Source: an uncultured Bacteroidales bacterium
GTDB lineage: Bacteria; Bacteroidota; Bacteroidia; Bacteroidales; UBA932
DNA length: 64,000 nt
NCBI GenBank assembly: GCA_946185745.1
Contig: CAMHKQ010000007.1
Coordinates: 1-64,000 of the forward strand
Reading direction: 5' to 3'
Shown: positions 1 through 7,752 of the stretch, piece after piece
Position numbering within the stretch: position 1 is the stretch's first letter
Layout of the letters: the number at the start of each line of letters is the position of its first letter
Translations under genes and position numbers: made by a program
The notes under the pieces: model-generated
Told to the model about the DNA's origin: nothing
The model's input: the letters and a program-made list of their open reading frames with translations, nothing else
Databases searched by the model: none

Positions 1-952
1 CGGTGATCTTGTGTTTTTTGCAGGCGGCGAAAGAGATGAATTCTCCGGGATGCGTGGCATGCGTACTGGAATATTTGAGGGGAAGCGTACGATAACTGCT
101 GGATCCTCCCTTCTCGATATTGAAGGTGATACTGAGGTTGTCCAGCACCTGGGGCAGGGCCAGCACCGTAAAGGTGAGGGACTTGGTCTGAGTAACATCC
201 ACTCCCTCGCCGAAGCTGACGCTGATGCTGGTTGAGGCGGAAGAAATGTTCCCAAAGGTGGAGGCTCCACCGTCTGCAAAGGCGGTAACGTCAAAGGTGC
301 CTGCCAGGTTCGAAGATGTAGAAGTGATGGTAAAGGATTTCACCGTTAGGGTAATGTCATCCTGACTCTTGAGGGTGAACTCGAAGGCTGTAAAGGCCGG
401 GTAGAAATCCAGGGTGAAGTCGGAAGCACCTTCGGCTACGCCAGATTTGTCGGCCAGCATCCAGGCGGAAGACAGGTCCGGAGCAAATGATGTGAGCGTG
501 GATGTCTCCGTCTTGTTGGCAGGAATCGCATTCTGCGTGGCCGGGATGCTGAGACCCGCTGCGCTGGCAGAACCGGACACTGTGATGGCGTGGGAGGGAT
601 AGATGCCCCAGAAGTGGTGAGTGCCGGTGCCCCATTCAAGGCCGCTGCCCCCACTAGGCGTGGCCTTGGATGTTGAATTGACGCCGCTGGCTTCGGGAGT
701 GCCCAGGGTGTAGTCGGCATAGTCATCGCCTCCTTCGGTTTGTGCCAGGTCACTGGCGATGCGGATAACGTCTCCCGCTACCCAGTTGATGCGTTCGTAA
801 CCGCCGACCACTTCGCCGCTGTACACGGTCTTGGTGGCCGCGTCCGGCTTGGCCACGGCACTGAACCGAATCTCCTTCCCCACTCCACCAAACTTCTGGC
901 ATCCTGCCAGGAGAACAAGGGCTGCTACTGCCCATAGAATTCTAGTCTTCAT
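1..952 (-). CDS. Pilin-like (fimbrillin family) lipoprotein, 3' end beyond window
   Basis: Probable surface lipoprotein of the Bacteroidetes fimbrillin superfamily. The frame opens at the ATG at 952 and has no stop before base 1, so about 317 codons are visible and the C-terminus is missing. The first 18 residues are a lipoprotein signal ending in the lipobox LAGC (Cys18). A stretch with TKT, then YSGE and INW..GD, follows, as in many Bacteroides fimbrillin-like proteins, and the rest is Ser/Thr/Gly-rich beta sequence without catalytic motifs. It lies alone, about 350 bp from the next gene and far from the main fimbrial locus. The family call rests on architecture. Whether it polymerises cannot be judged. 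Confidence 0.6.
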   Translation of the reverse strand, partial: MKTRILWAVAALVLLAGCQKFGGVGKEIRFSAVAKPDAATKTVYSGEVVGGYERINWVAGDVIRIASDLAQTEGGDDYADYTLGTPEASGVNSTSKATPSGGSGLEWGTGTHHFWGIYPSHAITVSGSASAAGLSIPATQNAIPANKTETSTLTSFAPDLSSAWMLADKSGVAEGASDFTLDFYPAFTAFEFTLKSQDDITLTVKSFTITSTSSNLAGTFDVTAFADGGASTFGNISSASTSISVSFGEGVDVTQTKSLTFTVLALPQVLDNLSITFNIEKGGSSSYRTLPLKYSSTHATHPGEFISFAACKKHKIT

Positions 953-1204
953 CAGCATTTTTTGCTTATTTTTCTGCCAGTATAAAAACGTTTCAAAAAA
1001 TAATTTGTAAAGTTACCAAAACCGTCTCTTATTTATATGGAATAACTGGGATTATTCGCCATTTTGCGCATTTATATCAGTGTTTTTCGCATTTTTTAAA
1101 CTACCCCTCCCCCGAATTTTTGCCGGTTTCCGACAAGCGAAACCCATCGAAACACTTCGCGGCAGTCGAGGCGTGCAGAACCCCGCCACGGACTGCTAAA
1201 ACCT
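953..1204. other. Non-coding stretch between pilin-like gene and DASS transporter
   Basis: No convincing gene. The part next to the pilin-like gene is AT-rich and should hold its promoter on the minus strand, but only near matches to TAnnTTTG are seen (for example TAACTTTA), so none is called. The rest leads into the tandem palindromic repeat at 1205-1294. Confidence 0.5.
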
Positions 1205-1294
1205 GCCGCCGGCCACGCTGGAAGCCCAAAACGTGGCCGGGGAGCTTCTGAAACGGCCGCCGGCCACGCTGGAAGCCCAAAACGTGGCCGGGGA
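1205..1294. repeat. Tandem palindromic repeat, two 39-bp copies
   Basis: Two identical 39-bp copies at 1205-1243 and 1256-1294, 51 bp apart. Each contains the perfect inverted arms CCGGCCACG and CGTGGCCGG around a 14-nt loop, so each can fold into a strong hairpin on either strand. The second copy ends 7 bp from the stop codon of the transporter gene. There is no T-tract, so they are not classic terminators. They resemble REP/BIME-type elements that cap the 3' end of an mRNA. Confidence 0.8.
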
Positions 1295-1301
1295 AGCGCC
1301 G

Positions 1302-2747
1302 CTAGAACGGGAAGATCTTGGTGAGCCAGAAGAATCCGAAGATGAAACCGACTACGCCGATGATGATGCCGACCTTGGCCATGTCCTTGGTTTCCACAAG
1401 GCCGGTGGAGGATGCGATGGCATTCGGCGGGGTGGAAATCGGGAAGCACATTGCGATGGATGCGCAGACCGCGATGAAGGTGATCATCGCCTTGGTTCCG
1501 CCCATTGCGACGAAGGCGGCGTTGTTGGCCGCGGCCGGATCTGCCATGCCTTCCGCCACCACGATAAGGATGGGGATGAGCAGGGCCGCAGTTGCGGAAT
1601 TGCTGATGAAGTTGGAAAGGAAGTAGCACACCAGGCCGGCGATTATGAGCACCAGCACGACGCTCATGCTTCCGAACGGAATGGCCTCGATGAGAACCTT
1701 GGCCAGGCCGGTGCCCTGAAGGGCGGTGCCGAGGGCGAAACCTCCCGCAACCAGCCAGAGCACGCTCCAGTTGATTTTCTTGATGTCTTCCTTATCGAAA
1801 ATTCCGAGCATCGTGAGGACGGCGAGCGGGATCAGGGCCACCACGTTGGAGTTGACCTTGTGAATCTGCTCAGTCATCCACAGAAGGATGGTTCCGAGGA
1901 AAACAACCCACACGGTATAGTATTTCCAGTCTTTCTTCCTGGTGTTCTCGGGAATCTCGAGCACGACCTCCTTGGCCTTGAAGGGGAAGAACAGCTGCAG
2001 GAGCACCCACGCGAACGCTATCATGATGATAACGTAGGGAATCATGTGCAGCATCCAGCTGCCGAAGCTGATGTCGGCGCCGGCTTCCGCCAGGAACTTG
2101 ACCGCAGTGGCGTTCGGCGGGGTGCCGATGGGAGTGCCGATACCGCCGATGTTCGCGGCGATGGGAATCGCCAGGGCCAGGCCCACGCGGCCGCGGTCGT
2201 CCTTGGGAAGGACGGAGAGCACTGGAGCGAGGAACGCAAGCATCATGGCGGCGGTGGCGGTATTGCTCATGAACATCGAGAAGATGCTGATGACGATGAG
2301 GAAGCCCAGCAGGACTGCACGCGGCTTCTTGCCGAAGGGAGCCAGGAGGACGCGGGCCAGGGTGACGTCAAGACCGTATTTCTCGGCCACGATGGCCAGC
2401 ACGAAACCGCCGAGGAAGAGCATGACAACAGGGTCTGCGAAGGAGGCCATGAGGTCTTTGTAGCTCACCAGCTTGCCGGCCTCGGGAGTGCAGAGGAACC
2501 CGAGCCCCTTGTTGGACACCATGAGCAGGGCCAGCACGATTACCAGCAGGGACGTCGTCCAGTTGGGGATAATCTCGAATATCCACATGAGGGCGGCGAA
2601 AACGAAAAGGGCGATGACCCTCTGCTGGGTGGCCGTGAGTGCGGCGATGCCGAAGAAGGAAGTGGGCACGGCCAGGAGGAACGCTGTGATGACCAGCACG
2701 AGAGGCAGGAGCACACAGAGTTTTACGTTGAATTTGCGGTTTTCCAT
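1302..2747 (-). CDS. DASS-family (SLC13) anion:sodium symporter
   Basis: Polytopic inner-membrane transporter of the divalent anion:Na+ symporter family, expected to import dicarboxylates such as succinate, malate or fumarate; sulfate is a less likely substrate. Length is 481 aa with about 11-12 hydrophobic segments. Both family signatures are present: SNTATAAM (161-168) and SNSATAAL (382-389), plus the paired loops GTPIGTPPN (near 204-212) and FPISTPPNA (near 435-443) that bind Na+ and carboxylate in this family. The start MENRKF was chosen because the frame before it covers the promoter and terminator region. It lies downstream of gdhA on the same strand but is separated by a strong terminator. 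The exact substrate is not readable from the sequence. Confidence 0.88.
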   Translation of the reverse strand: MENRKFNVKLCVLLPLVLVITAFLLAVPTSFFGIAALTATQQRVIALFVFAALMWIFEIIPNWTTSLLVIVLALLMVSNKGLGFLCTPEAGKLVSYKDLMASFADPVVMLFLGGFVLAIVAEKYGLDVTLARVLLAPFGKKPRAVLLGFLIVISIFSMFMSNTATAAMMLAFLAPVLSVLPKDDRGRVGLALAIPIAANIGGIGTPIGTPPNATAVKFLAEAGADISFGSWMLHMIPYVIIMIAFAWVLLQLFFPFKAKEVVLEIPENTRKKDWKYYTVWVVFLGTILLWMTEQIHKVNSNVVALIPLAVLTMLGIFDKEDIKKINWSVLWLVAGGFALGTALQGTGLAKVLIEAIPFGSMSVVLVLIIAGLVCYFLSNFISNSATAALLIPILIVVAEGMADPAAANNAAFVAMGGTKAMITFIAVCASIAMCFPISTPPNAIASSTGLVETKDMAKVGIIIGVVGFIFGFFWLTKIFPF

Positions 2748-2767
2748 ATTGTGGTTTGTATCAATGC

Positions 2768-2800
2768 AAAAAAAACAGCCGCCTTCCACGGAAGGCGACT
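2768..2800 (-). terminator. Rho-independent terminator between gdhA and the DASS gene
   Basis: On the minus strand, arms at 2790-2800 and 2777-2787 pair over 11 bp (one G-U) and are followed at once by eight T (2775-2768). This is a textbook intrinsic terminator. It may end the gdhA transcript. However, it also lies between the only recognisable -7 box (2802-2809) and the transporter start (2747), so it could attenuate the transporter. Confidence 0.85.
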
Positions 2801-2801
2801 G

Positions 2802-2825
2802 CAAAGTTAGTCAATAAAATTGACT
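2802..2825 (-). promoter_or_regulatory. -7 box TAACTTTG with abutting 17-bp palindrome
   Basis: Minus strand 2809-2802 reads TAACTTTG, matching the Bacteroidetes -7 consensus TAnnTTTG. Overlapping it by one base on the upstream side is the perfect palindrome AGTCAAT-AAA-ATTGACT (2809-2825), placed where a repressor or activator would contact the -7/-33 spacer. A good -33 TTTG is not seen. Probable promoter of the DASS gene with a candidate operator. Confidence 0.55.
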
Positions 2826-2834
2826 TTAGGAACT

Positions 2835-4178
2835 TTAAATAATACCCTGTTCGAGCATAGCCTGCGCGACCTTCATGAATCCGGCGATGTTGGCGCCCTT
2901 CACATAGTCGACATGGCCGTCCGGCTGGGTGCCGAACTTGACGCACTGCTCATGGATGGCGGCCATGATGTTGTGCAGGTTGCGGTCAACCTCGTCGGCG
3001 GTCCAGCTGATGTGCTCGGCGTTCTGTGTCATTTCAAGGCCGGAGGTGGCTACGCCGCCTGCGTTGACAGCCTTGCCGGGAGCGAAGAGGATGCCGTTGT
3101 GCTGCATCCAGTGGATGGCGTCGGCCTGGCAGCCCATGTTGGAAATCTCGAAGACAGCCCAGCAGCCGTTCTTCTTGAGCTCTTCGGCGTCAGCCTTGCT
3201 GAGCTCGTTCTGGAACGCGGAGGGGAATGCGATGTCTACGGGAACGCACCAGCTCTTCTTGCCGGGAGTGAACACGGCCTTGCCGGGGAACTTGGTAGCC
3301 ATGTCTTCAACCTTGTTGCGGTTGGAGGAACGCATGACGAGCATGTAGTCGATCATTTCGTCGGTGATGCCGTCCTTGATTTCGCAGACACCGTCGGGGC
3401 CGCTGATGGCGACGACCTTGGCACCGAGCTGCTTTGCCTTCTTGGCGGCGCCCCATGCCACGTTGCCGAAGCCGGAGAGGGAAACCTTCTGGCCTTCGAG
3501 GCTCTTGCCGATCTTCTTGAGAGCGAGGTTGGCGAAATAAAGTGCACCGTAGCCGGTGGCCTCGGGACGGAGGATGGAACCGCCCCAGGTCATGCCCTTG
3601 CCGGTGAGAACGCCGGTGTTGTACTGACGGGCAAGCTTGCGGTACATGCCGTCAAGGAAGCCGATTTCGCGGCCGCCGACACCTACGTCGCCTGCGGGAA
3701 CGTCCTCATCGGGACCGATGCAGCGCCAGAGCTCGAGCATGAAGGCCTGGCAGAAGCGCATGATTTCGTCGTCGCTCTTCCCTACCGGGTCGAAGTCGGA
3801 GCCGCCCTTGCCGCCGCCCATCGGGAGCGTGGTGAGAGCGTTCTTGAAGGTCTGCTCGAAGCCGAGGAACTTCAGCATGGAAGGCGTAACGGCCTTGTGG
3901 AAGCGGAGACCGCCCTTGTAGGGGCCGATGGCGCTGTTGAACTGGACGCGATATGCCAGGTTGGTCTGGATTTCGCCCTTATCGTCAACCCAGGTCACGC
4001 GGAAGGTGTAGATGCGCTCGGGTTCCACCATGCGCTCAATGATCCTGGCCTTCTCGAACTCGGGATGCTGATTGTAAACTTCTTCGATGCTTTCGAGCAC
4101 TTCCTGCACTGCCTGAAGATACTCGCTTTCTCCAGGATGCTTGGCCTGGAGTTTTGCCATGATTTCACTTGTCTTCAT
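2835..4178 (-). CDS. gdhA: NADP(H)-type glutamate dehydrogenase
   Basis: Cytoplasmic enzyme interconverting glutamate with 2-oxoglutarate and ammonia. At 447 aa it has the usual length of the hexameric ~450-residue class. The catalytic segment PMGGGKGGSDFDP (119-131) carries the active-site lysine at 124. GPYKGGLRF lies before it, and the nucleotide-binding domain has SGFGNVAWGA. Next on the same strand upstream are korB and korA, which act on its product 2-oxoglutarate, and the same window holds the genes that turn histidine into glutamate. Coenzyme preference is inferred from the family type and not from a diagnostic residue. Confidence 0.95.
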   Translation of the reverse strand: MKTSEIMAKLQAKHPGESEYLQAVQEVLESIEEVYNQHPEFEKARIIERMVEPERIYTFRVTWVDDKGEIQTNLAYRVQFNSAIGPYKGGLRFHKAVTPSMLKFLGFEQTFKNALTTLPMGGGKGGSDFDPVGKSDDEIMRFCQAFMLELWRCIGPDEDVPAGDVGVGGREIGFLDGMYRKLARQYNTGVLTGKGMTWGGSILRPEATGYGALYFANLALKKIGKSLEGQKVSLSGFGNVAWGAAKKAKQLGAKVVAISGPDGVCEIKDGITDEMIDYMLVMRSSNRNKVEDMATKFPGKAVFTPGKKSWCVPVDIAFPSAFQNELSKADAEELKKNGCWAVFEISNMGCQADAIHWMQHNGILFAPGKAVNAGGVATSGLEMTQNAEHISWTADEVDRNLHNIMAAIHEQCVKFGTQPDGHVDYVKGANIAGFMKVAQAMLEQGII

Positions 4179-4211
4179 AATGTTAATAATAGTGGTTGAT
4201 TGATGAATATG

Positions 4212-5231
4212 CTATTTGACCTCCCATGTGCTTCCGCTGTGGAGGAGTTCGTCCATGTTGTGGATTTTCGCCTTTGCCGTGACTTCCTTCACCTGGTCGC
4301 GGACACCGTCGTCGTAGGTGATGTCCCTGACGTCGCGGATCACGCCCAGGGCGACCGGATAGTCCGGGCCCTTCATGTCAGCGAGCGCCATGTGCAGGCC
4401 CACATAGTTGGTGTGGGCGTCGTGCACGAGGATATCGTCTTCGGTGATGCCGTTCTCGCCTATCTTGACCACGCGGAGCTCCCTGCCGTCGTAGACAAGG
4501 CCCTTGTCGCGGTCCTTGCCGAAGATCATCTTCTCGCCGTGGCGCAGAACGATGGTATGGTCTGCCTTGACGGCCGGATCGGACAGGCTCCTGTGGGCGC
4601 CGTCGTTGAAAATCACGCAGTTGGTGAGCATCTCCATTACGGAGCAGCCGTCGTGCATGGCGGCGGCCGTCATGATCTCTTCGTTAAGCTTCAGCTCCAC
4701 GTCGAGGCTGCGGGCGAAGAAGGTGCCCTTGGCGCCGAGCACGAGCGATCCCGGATTGAAGGGATGCTCAACGGTGCCGTAGGGGCTGGTCTTGGTGATT
4801 GCGCCCAGCTTGGAGGTGGGAGAGTACTGGCCCTTGGTGAGGCCGTAAATCTGGTTGTTGAAGAGGATTATGTTGATGTCGATGTTCCTGCGGATGGCAT
4901 GGATGAAGTGGTTGCCTCCGATTGCGAGGGCGTCGCCGTCGCCGCAGGCCTGCCAGACGGTAAGCCAGGGATTCGCCACCTTTATGCCGGTGGAGATGGC
5001 GGTGGCCCTTCCGTGGATGGAATGGAACCCGAAGGTATCCATATAATAAGGAAGACGGGAGGAGCAGCCGATGCCGCTGACCACCACGTAACGTTCCTTC
5101 TCGTAACCGCAGGCCGCGCTCACCTGGGGAAGGGCCCTCTGGAGAGCCGCAAGGACGGCGTGGTCGCCGCAACCCGGACACCAGCGCACTTCCTGGTCGG
5201 ACTTGAAATCTTTGAATGAAAGTGTTGCCAT
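4212..5231 (-). CDS. korB: 2-oxoacid:ferredoxin oxidoreductase, beta subunit
   Basis: Beta subunit of a two-gene 2-oxoacid:ferredoxin oxidoreductase, most likely the 2-oxoglutarate enzyme, which makes succinyl-CoA or runs reductively. Length 339 aa. It shows the CPGCGDH cysteine pair (Cys18, Cys21), a further Cys56 in GIGCSSR and Cys205, consistent with the single [4Fe-4S] cluster of this subunit, and the thiamine-diphosphate motif GDGD (97-100) followed by FNNQIYGLTKGQ. Its ATG lies 2 bp after the korA stop, so the subunits are co-transcribed and probably translationally coupled. Substrate assignment is by family similarity and by the adjacent gdhA. Confidence 0.9.
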   Translation of the reverse strand: MATLSFKDFKSDQEVRWCPGCGDHAVLAALQRALPQVSAACGYEKERYVVVSGIGCSSRLPYYMDTFGFHSIHGRATAISTGIKVANPWLTVWQACGDGDALAIGGNHFIHAIRRNIDINIILFNNQIYGLTKGQYSPTSKLGAITKTSPYGTVEHPFNPGSLVLGAKGTFFARSLDVELKLNEEIMTAAAMHDGCSVMEMLTNCVIFNDGAHRSLSDPAVKADHTIVLRHGEKMIFGKDRDKGLVYDGRELRVVKIGENGITEDDILVHDAHTNYVGLHMALADMKGPDYPVALGVIRDVRDITYDDGVRDQVKEVTAKAKIHNMDELLHSGSTWEVK

Positions 5232-5233
5232 AG

Positions 5234-7072
5234 TTAAATCTCCTTGCTGATAGCGTTTACGAGTTCATTTACGAGGAAAGGCTGCCCCTGGACCTTGCCG
5301 AAGCTCTTGATGTTGAGCCCGGGGTACAAGGTGCGGAGATAACCGGCGAACTGGCCGCTGTTGAGTTCGCATACAAGGATGGTGTCGAAGGATTCGAGCA
5401 CTTTCCGGGTGTTGCGGGGAACGGGCACGATGTAGTCGAAATGCACGCGCGAGACCTGCTTCCCTGCGGAACGGATTTCGTTGATGGCCGAAAGGATGTG
5501 GCCGTAGGTTCCGCCCCAGCCCACTACGAGGAGCTTGCCCTTTTCGGGGCCGTCCACTTCGAGTTCGGGGATGAAATCCGCGATTTTCTGAACTTTGGCG
5601 GCACGCTCGTCCACCATGAGCTGATGGTTCTGCGGGTCGGACGAAAGCACGCCTTCGTGGTTTTTCTCGAGACCGCCCACGCGGTGTTCGAAACCCTTCT
5701 GCCCGGGCAGGGCCCACTTGCGAACGAAATTCTCGTCGCGCTCGAAGGGATGGAACTTGCCGTCTTCGGAAACCGAGGTGGCGAAGGGAGGCTTGATTTC
5801 GGGATAATCGCTCATGCTGGGAATCAGCCAGGGTTCGCTGCCGTTGCCCAGGAAGCCTTCGCTGAGCAGGAAGACGGGAGTCATGTGCTCGAGGGCTATC
5901 TTGGCGGCGTTGAAGGCGGCGTTGAAGCAATGGGCCGGGGAATGCGCCGCCACGATGGGCATGGGGCATTCGCCGTTTCGGCCGTAAAGGGCCTGGCCGA
6001 GGTCGGTCTGCTCGGTCTTGGTGGGGATGCCGGTGGAGGGACCGGCGCGCTGCACGTCGACCACCACGAGCGGGAGTTCCGTCATTACCGCAAGCCCGAG
6101 GGCCTCGCTCTTGAGGGAGAGGCCGGGGCCGGAAGTGGTGGTGACGGCAAGGTTGCCGGCATAGGCCGCGCCTATGGCGGTGCAGACGCCGGCGATTTCG
6201 TCCTCTGCCTGGAGGGTCTTGACACCCAGATACTTATGGATGGCAAGTTCCTCGAGGATGGCAGTTGCGGGCGTTATGGGATAGGAGCCGCAGAACAGGG
6301 GCAGGCCGCTCTTTTCGCTGGCCGCCATGAGGCCCCATGCGGTGGCCTGGTTGCCGGTGATGTTGCGGTATGTGCCCTTCTTGAGCTTCGCGGGGGCGAT
6401 GTGGTAGGTGTCTGCGACCATCTGCAGGTTGGCGGCGTAGTTGTAGCCGTCCCTGAGCACCTTCTTGTTGGGCTCCACCACCTCGGGATGTTTCTTCGCG
6501 AACTTCTTTTCGATGTACTCGAAGGTGTAGTCCAGCGGGCGGTCGAAGATGAAGCAGGCCATGCCGAGAGTGAACATGTTCTTGCACTTGTCGATGGCCT
6601 TCTTGTCCATGCCGCTGTCCTTGAGGCTTTCCTCGGTGAGGGTGGTGATGGGCGCGACGATGAGGTTGCGGTCGTCCACCTTGAGCTCGGTGAAGGGGTT
6701 GTCGGTCTTGAAACCCGCCCTCTGAATGAGGGCCTCGGTGAGGGAGTCTTCATCGACCAGGATGGTGGCGGTGCGCTTGCACCATTTGGCGTTTGCCTTC
6801 AGGGCCGCCGGGTTCATCGCGACCAGCATGTCGCAGTAGTCGCCGGGAGTGGTGACGTCGCTGCTGCCGATGTGGACCTGGAACCCGGAAACGCCGGAAA
6901 CCGTGCCGTGGGGGGCGCGGATTTCAGCCGGATAGTCCGGAAAAGTGGAAAGTTCGTTGCCGTAGACTGCCGACGTATTCGCAAAAAGAGTTCCGGTGAG
7001 CTGCATGCCGTCACCGGAATCTCCTGCAAATCTTATCACAACATCTTTGGCGTCGATTACCTTGTGTTGCAT
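5234..7072 (-). CDS. korA: 2-oxoacid:ferredoxin oxidoreductase, fused gamma-alpha subunit
   Basis: Partner of KorB. The 612-aa protein fuses a gamma domain (about 1-190; RFAGDSGDGMQLTG near the N-terminus, DYPAEIRAPHGT) to an alpha domain (about 210-590; GNQATAWGLMAASE, SYPITPATAILE, TTSGPGLSLKSEALG, QRAGPSTGIPT). This fused form is standard for Bacteroidetes KorA. No separate ferredoxin-like delta subunit lies nearby, so external ferredoxin is the expected electron carrier. Start ATG at 7072; the gap to the upstream chaperone gene is about 40 bp and shows no clear promoter. Confidence 0.92.
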   Translation of the reverse strand: MQHKVIDAKDVVIRFAGDSGDGMQLTGTLFANTSAVYGNELSTFPDYPAEIRAPHGTVSGVSGFQVHIGSSDVTTPGDYCDMLVAMNPAALKANAKWCKRTATILVDEDSLTEALIQRAGFKTDNPFTELKVDDRNLIVAPITTLTEESLKDSGMDKKAIDKCKNMFTLGMACFIFDRPLDYTFEYIEKKFAKKHPEVVEPNKKVLRDGYNYAANLQMVADTYHIAPAKLKKGTYRNITGNQATAWGLMAASEKSGLPLFCGSYPITPATAILEELAIHKYLGVKTLQAEDEIAGVCTAIGAAYAGNLAVTTTSGPGLSLKSEALGLAVMTELPLVVVDVQRAGPSTGIPTKTEQTDLGQALYGRNGECPMPIVAAHSPAHCFNAAFNAAKIALEHMTPVFLLSEGFLGNGSEPWLIPSMSDYPEIKPPFATSVSEDGKFHPFERDENFVRKWALPGQKGFEHRVGGLEKNHEGVLSSDPQNHQLMVDERAAKVQKIADFIPELEVDGPEKGKLLVVGWGGTYGHILSAINEIRSAGKQVSRVHFDYIVPVPRNTRKVLESFDTILVCELNSGQFAGYLRTLYPGLNIKSFGKVQGQPFLVNELVNAISKEI

Positions 7073-7113
7073 TTCAGATTATGTGGTTATTGGAAATTGT
7101 TTGTTCTGATTGG

Positions 7114-7671
7114 TTATTGCTGTGCTGCCTGGGCCTGAAGTTCTGCCTGAAGGGTTTCCAGGGTGCGGTCGGCGGGGATGCCAAGAGCCTTGCGGGCCGC
7201 CTGGGTGAGGTCGGTGCTCTGGGCCTCGTCGATGTAAAGGATGCTGGTGCGGTCGAACACGTAGATGTAGCCGCCCTTCTTGGCGAGGTCGTTCACCGTG
7301 TCCTGCGCCTTCTTGTAGATGGGAGCCATCAGCTGCTGCTCCTGCTGGGCGAGCTCCTGCTGGATGCTCTGCGAGAACTGCTGGATGCGGACCTGGATGT
7401 CGGTGAGTTCCTTTTCCTTGCTCTCGCGGATGGCCGGGGTCATGGTGTTGACCTTCTCGGTGTACTGGTTGAGCTTGTTGTTATATTCGTCCACCATGCC
7501 CTGGTAGGTGTCCTGGGCCTCCTTGCTGGAAGCCTGGAGGGTTGCACGCGCCTGGTCGGACTCGGGCATGAGCTGAACGAGTTCGGAGAAATTGACGTGG
7601 GCGAACTTGGGCTGAGCCCATGCTGCCGCGCAGAGAAGCAGCGAAGCTGCGACTACGATGATCTTTTTCAT
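7114..7671 (-). CDS. OmpH/Skp-family periplasmic chaperone
   Basis: Periplasmic holdase that delivers unfolded outer-membrane proteins to the BAM complex. The 185-aa product has a Sec signal ending near AAWA-QP, the Skp start FAHVNFSELV, and a long Gln/Glu/Lys-rich coiled coil at roughly 45-125 that forms the tentacles. It follows bamA on the same strand, the usual order. A strong promoter lies in the 81-bp gap (7715-7745), so it can be expressed independently of bamA. A second Skp-like protein, a lipoprotein, is encoded at 11945. Confidence 0.9.
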   Translation of the reverse strand: MKKIIVVAASLLLCAAAWAQPKFAHVNFSELVQLMPESDQARATLQASSKEAQDTYQGMVDEYNNKLNQYTEKVNTMTPAIRESKEKELTDIQVRIQQFSQSIQQELAQQEQQLMAPIYKKAQDTVNDLAKKGGYIYVFDRTSILYIDEAQSTDLTQAARKALGIPADRTLETLQAELQAQAAQQ

Positions 7672-7714
7672 ATCGATTCTTAATTGATTTTTAGTCTTTG
7701 TTTATACAAGGGTA

Positions 7715-7745
7715 CAAATTTACATTATTTTGTTCAATTAGCAAA
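7715..7745 (-). promoter_or_regulatory. Promoter of the ompH/skp gene
   Basis: Minus strand: -33 TTTG at 7745-7742, 19-nt spacer, -7 TAAATTTG at 7722-7715. This is a near-perfect match to the Bacteroidetes primary sigma consensus. Predicted start near 7709 gives a leader of about 38 nt before the ATG at 7671. Confidence 0.75.
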
Positions 7746-7752
7746 CATAGTG

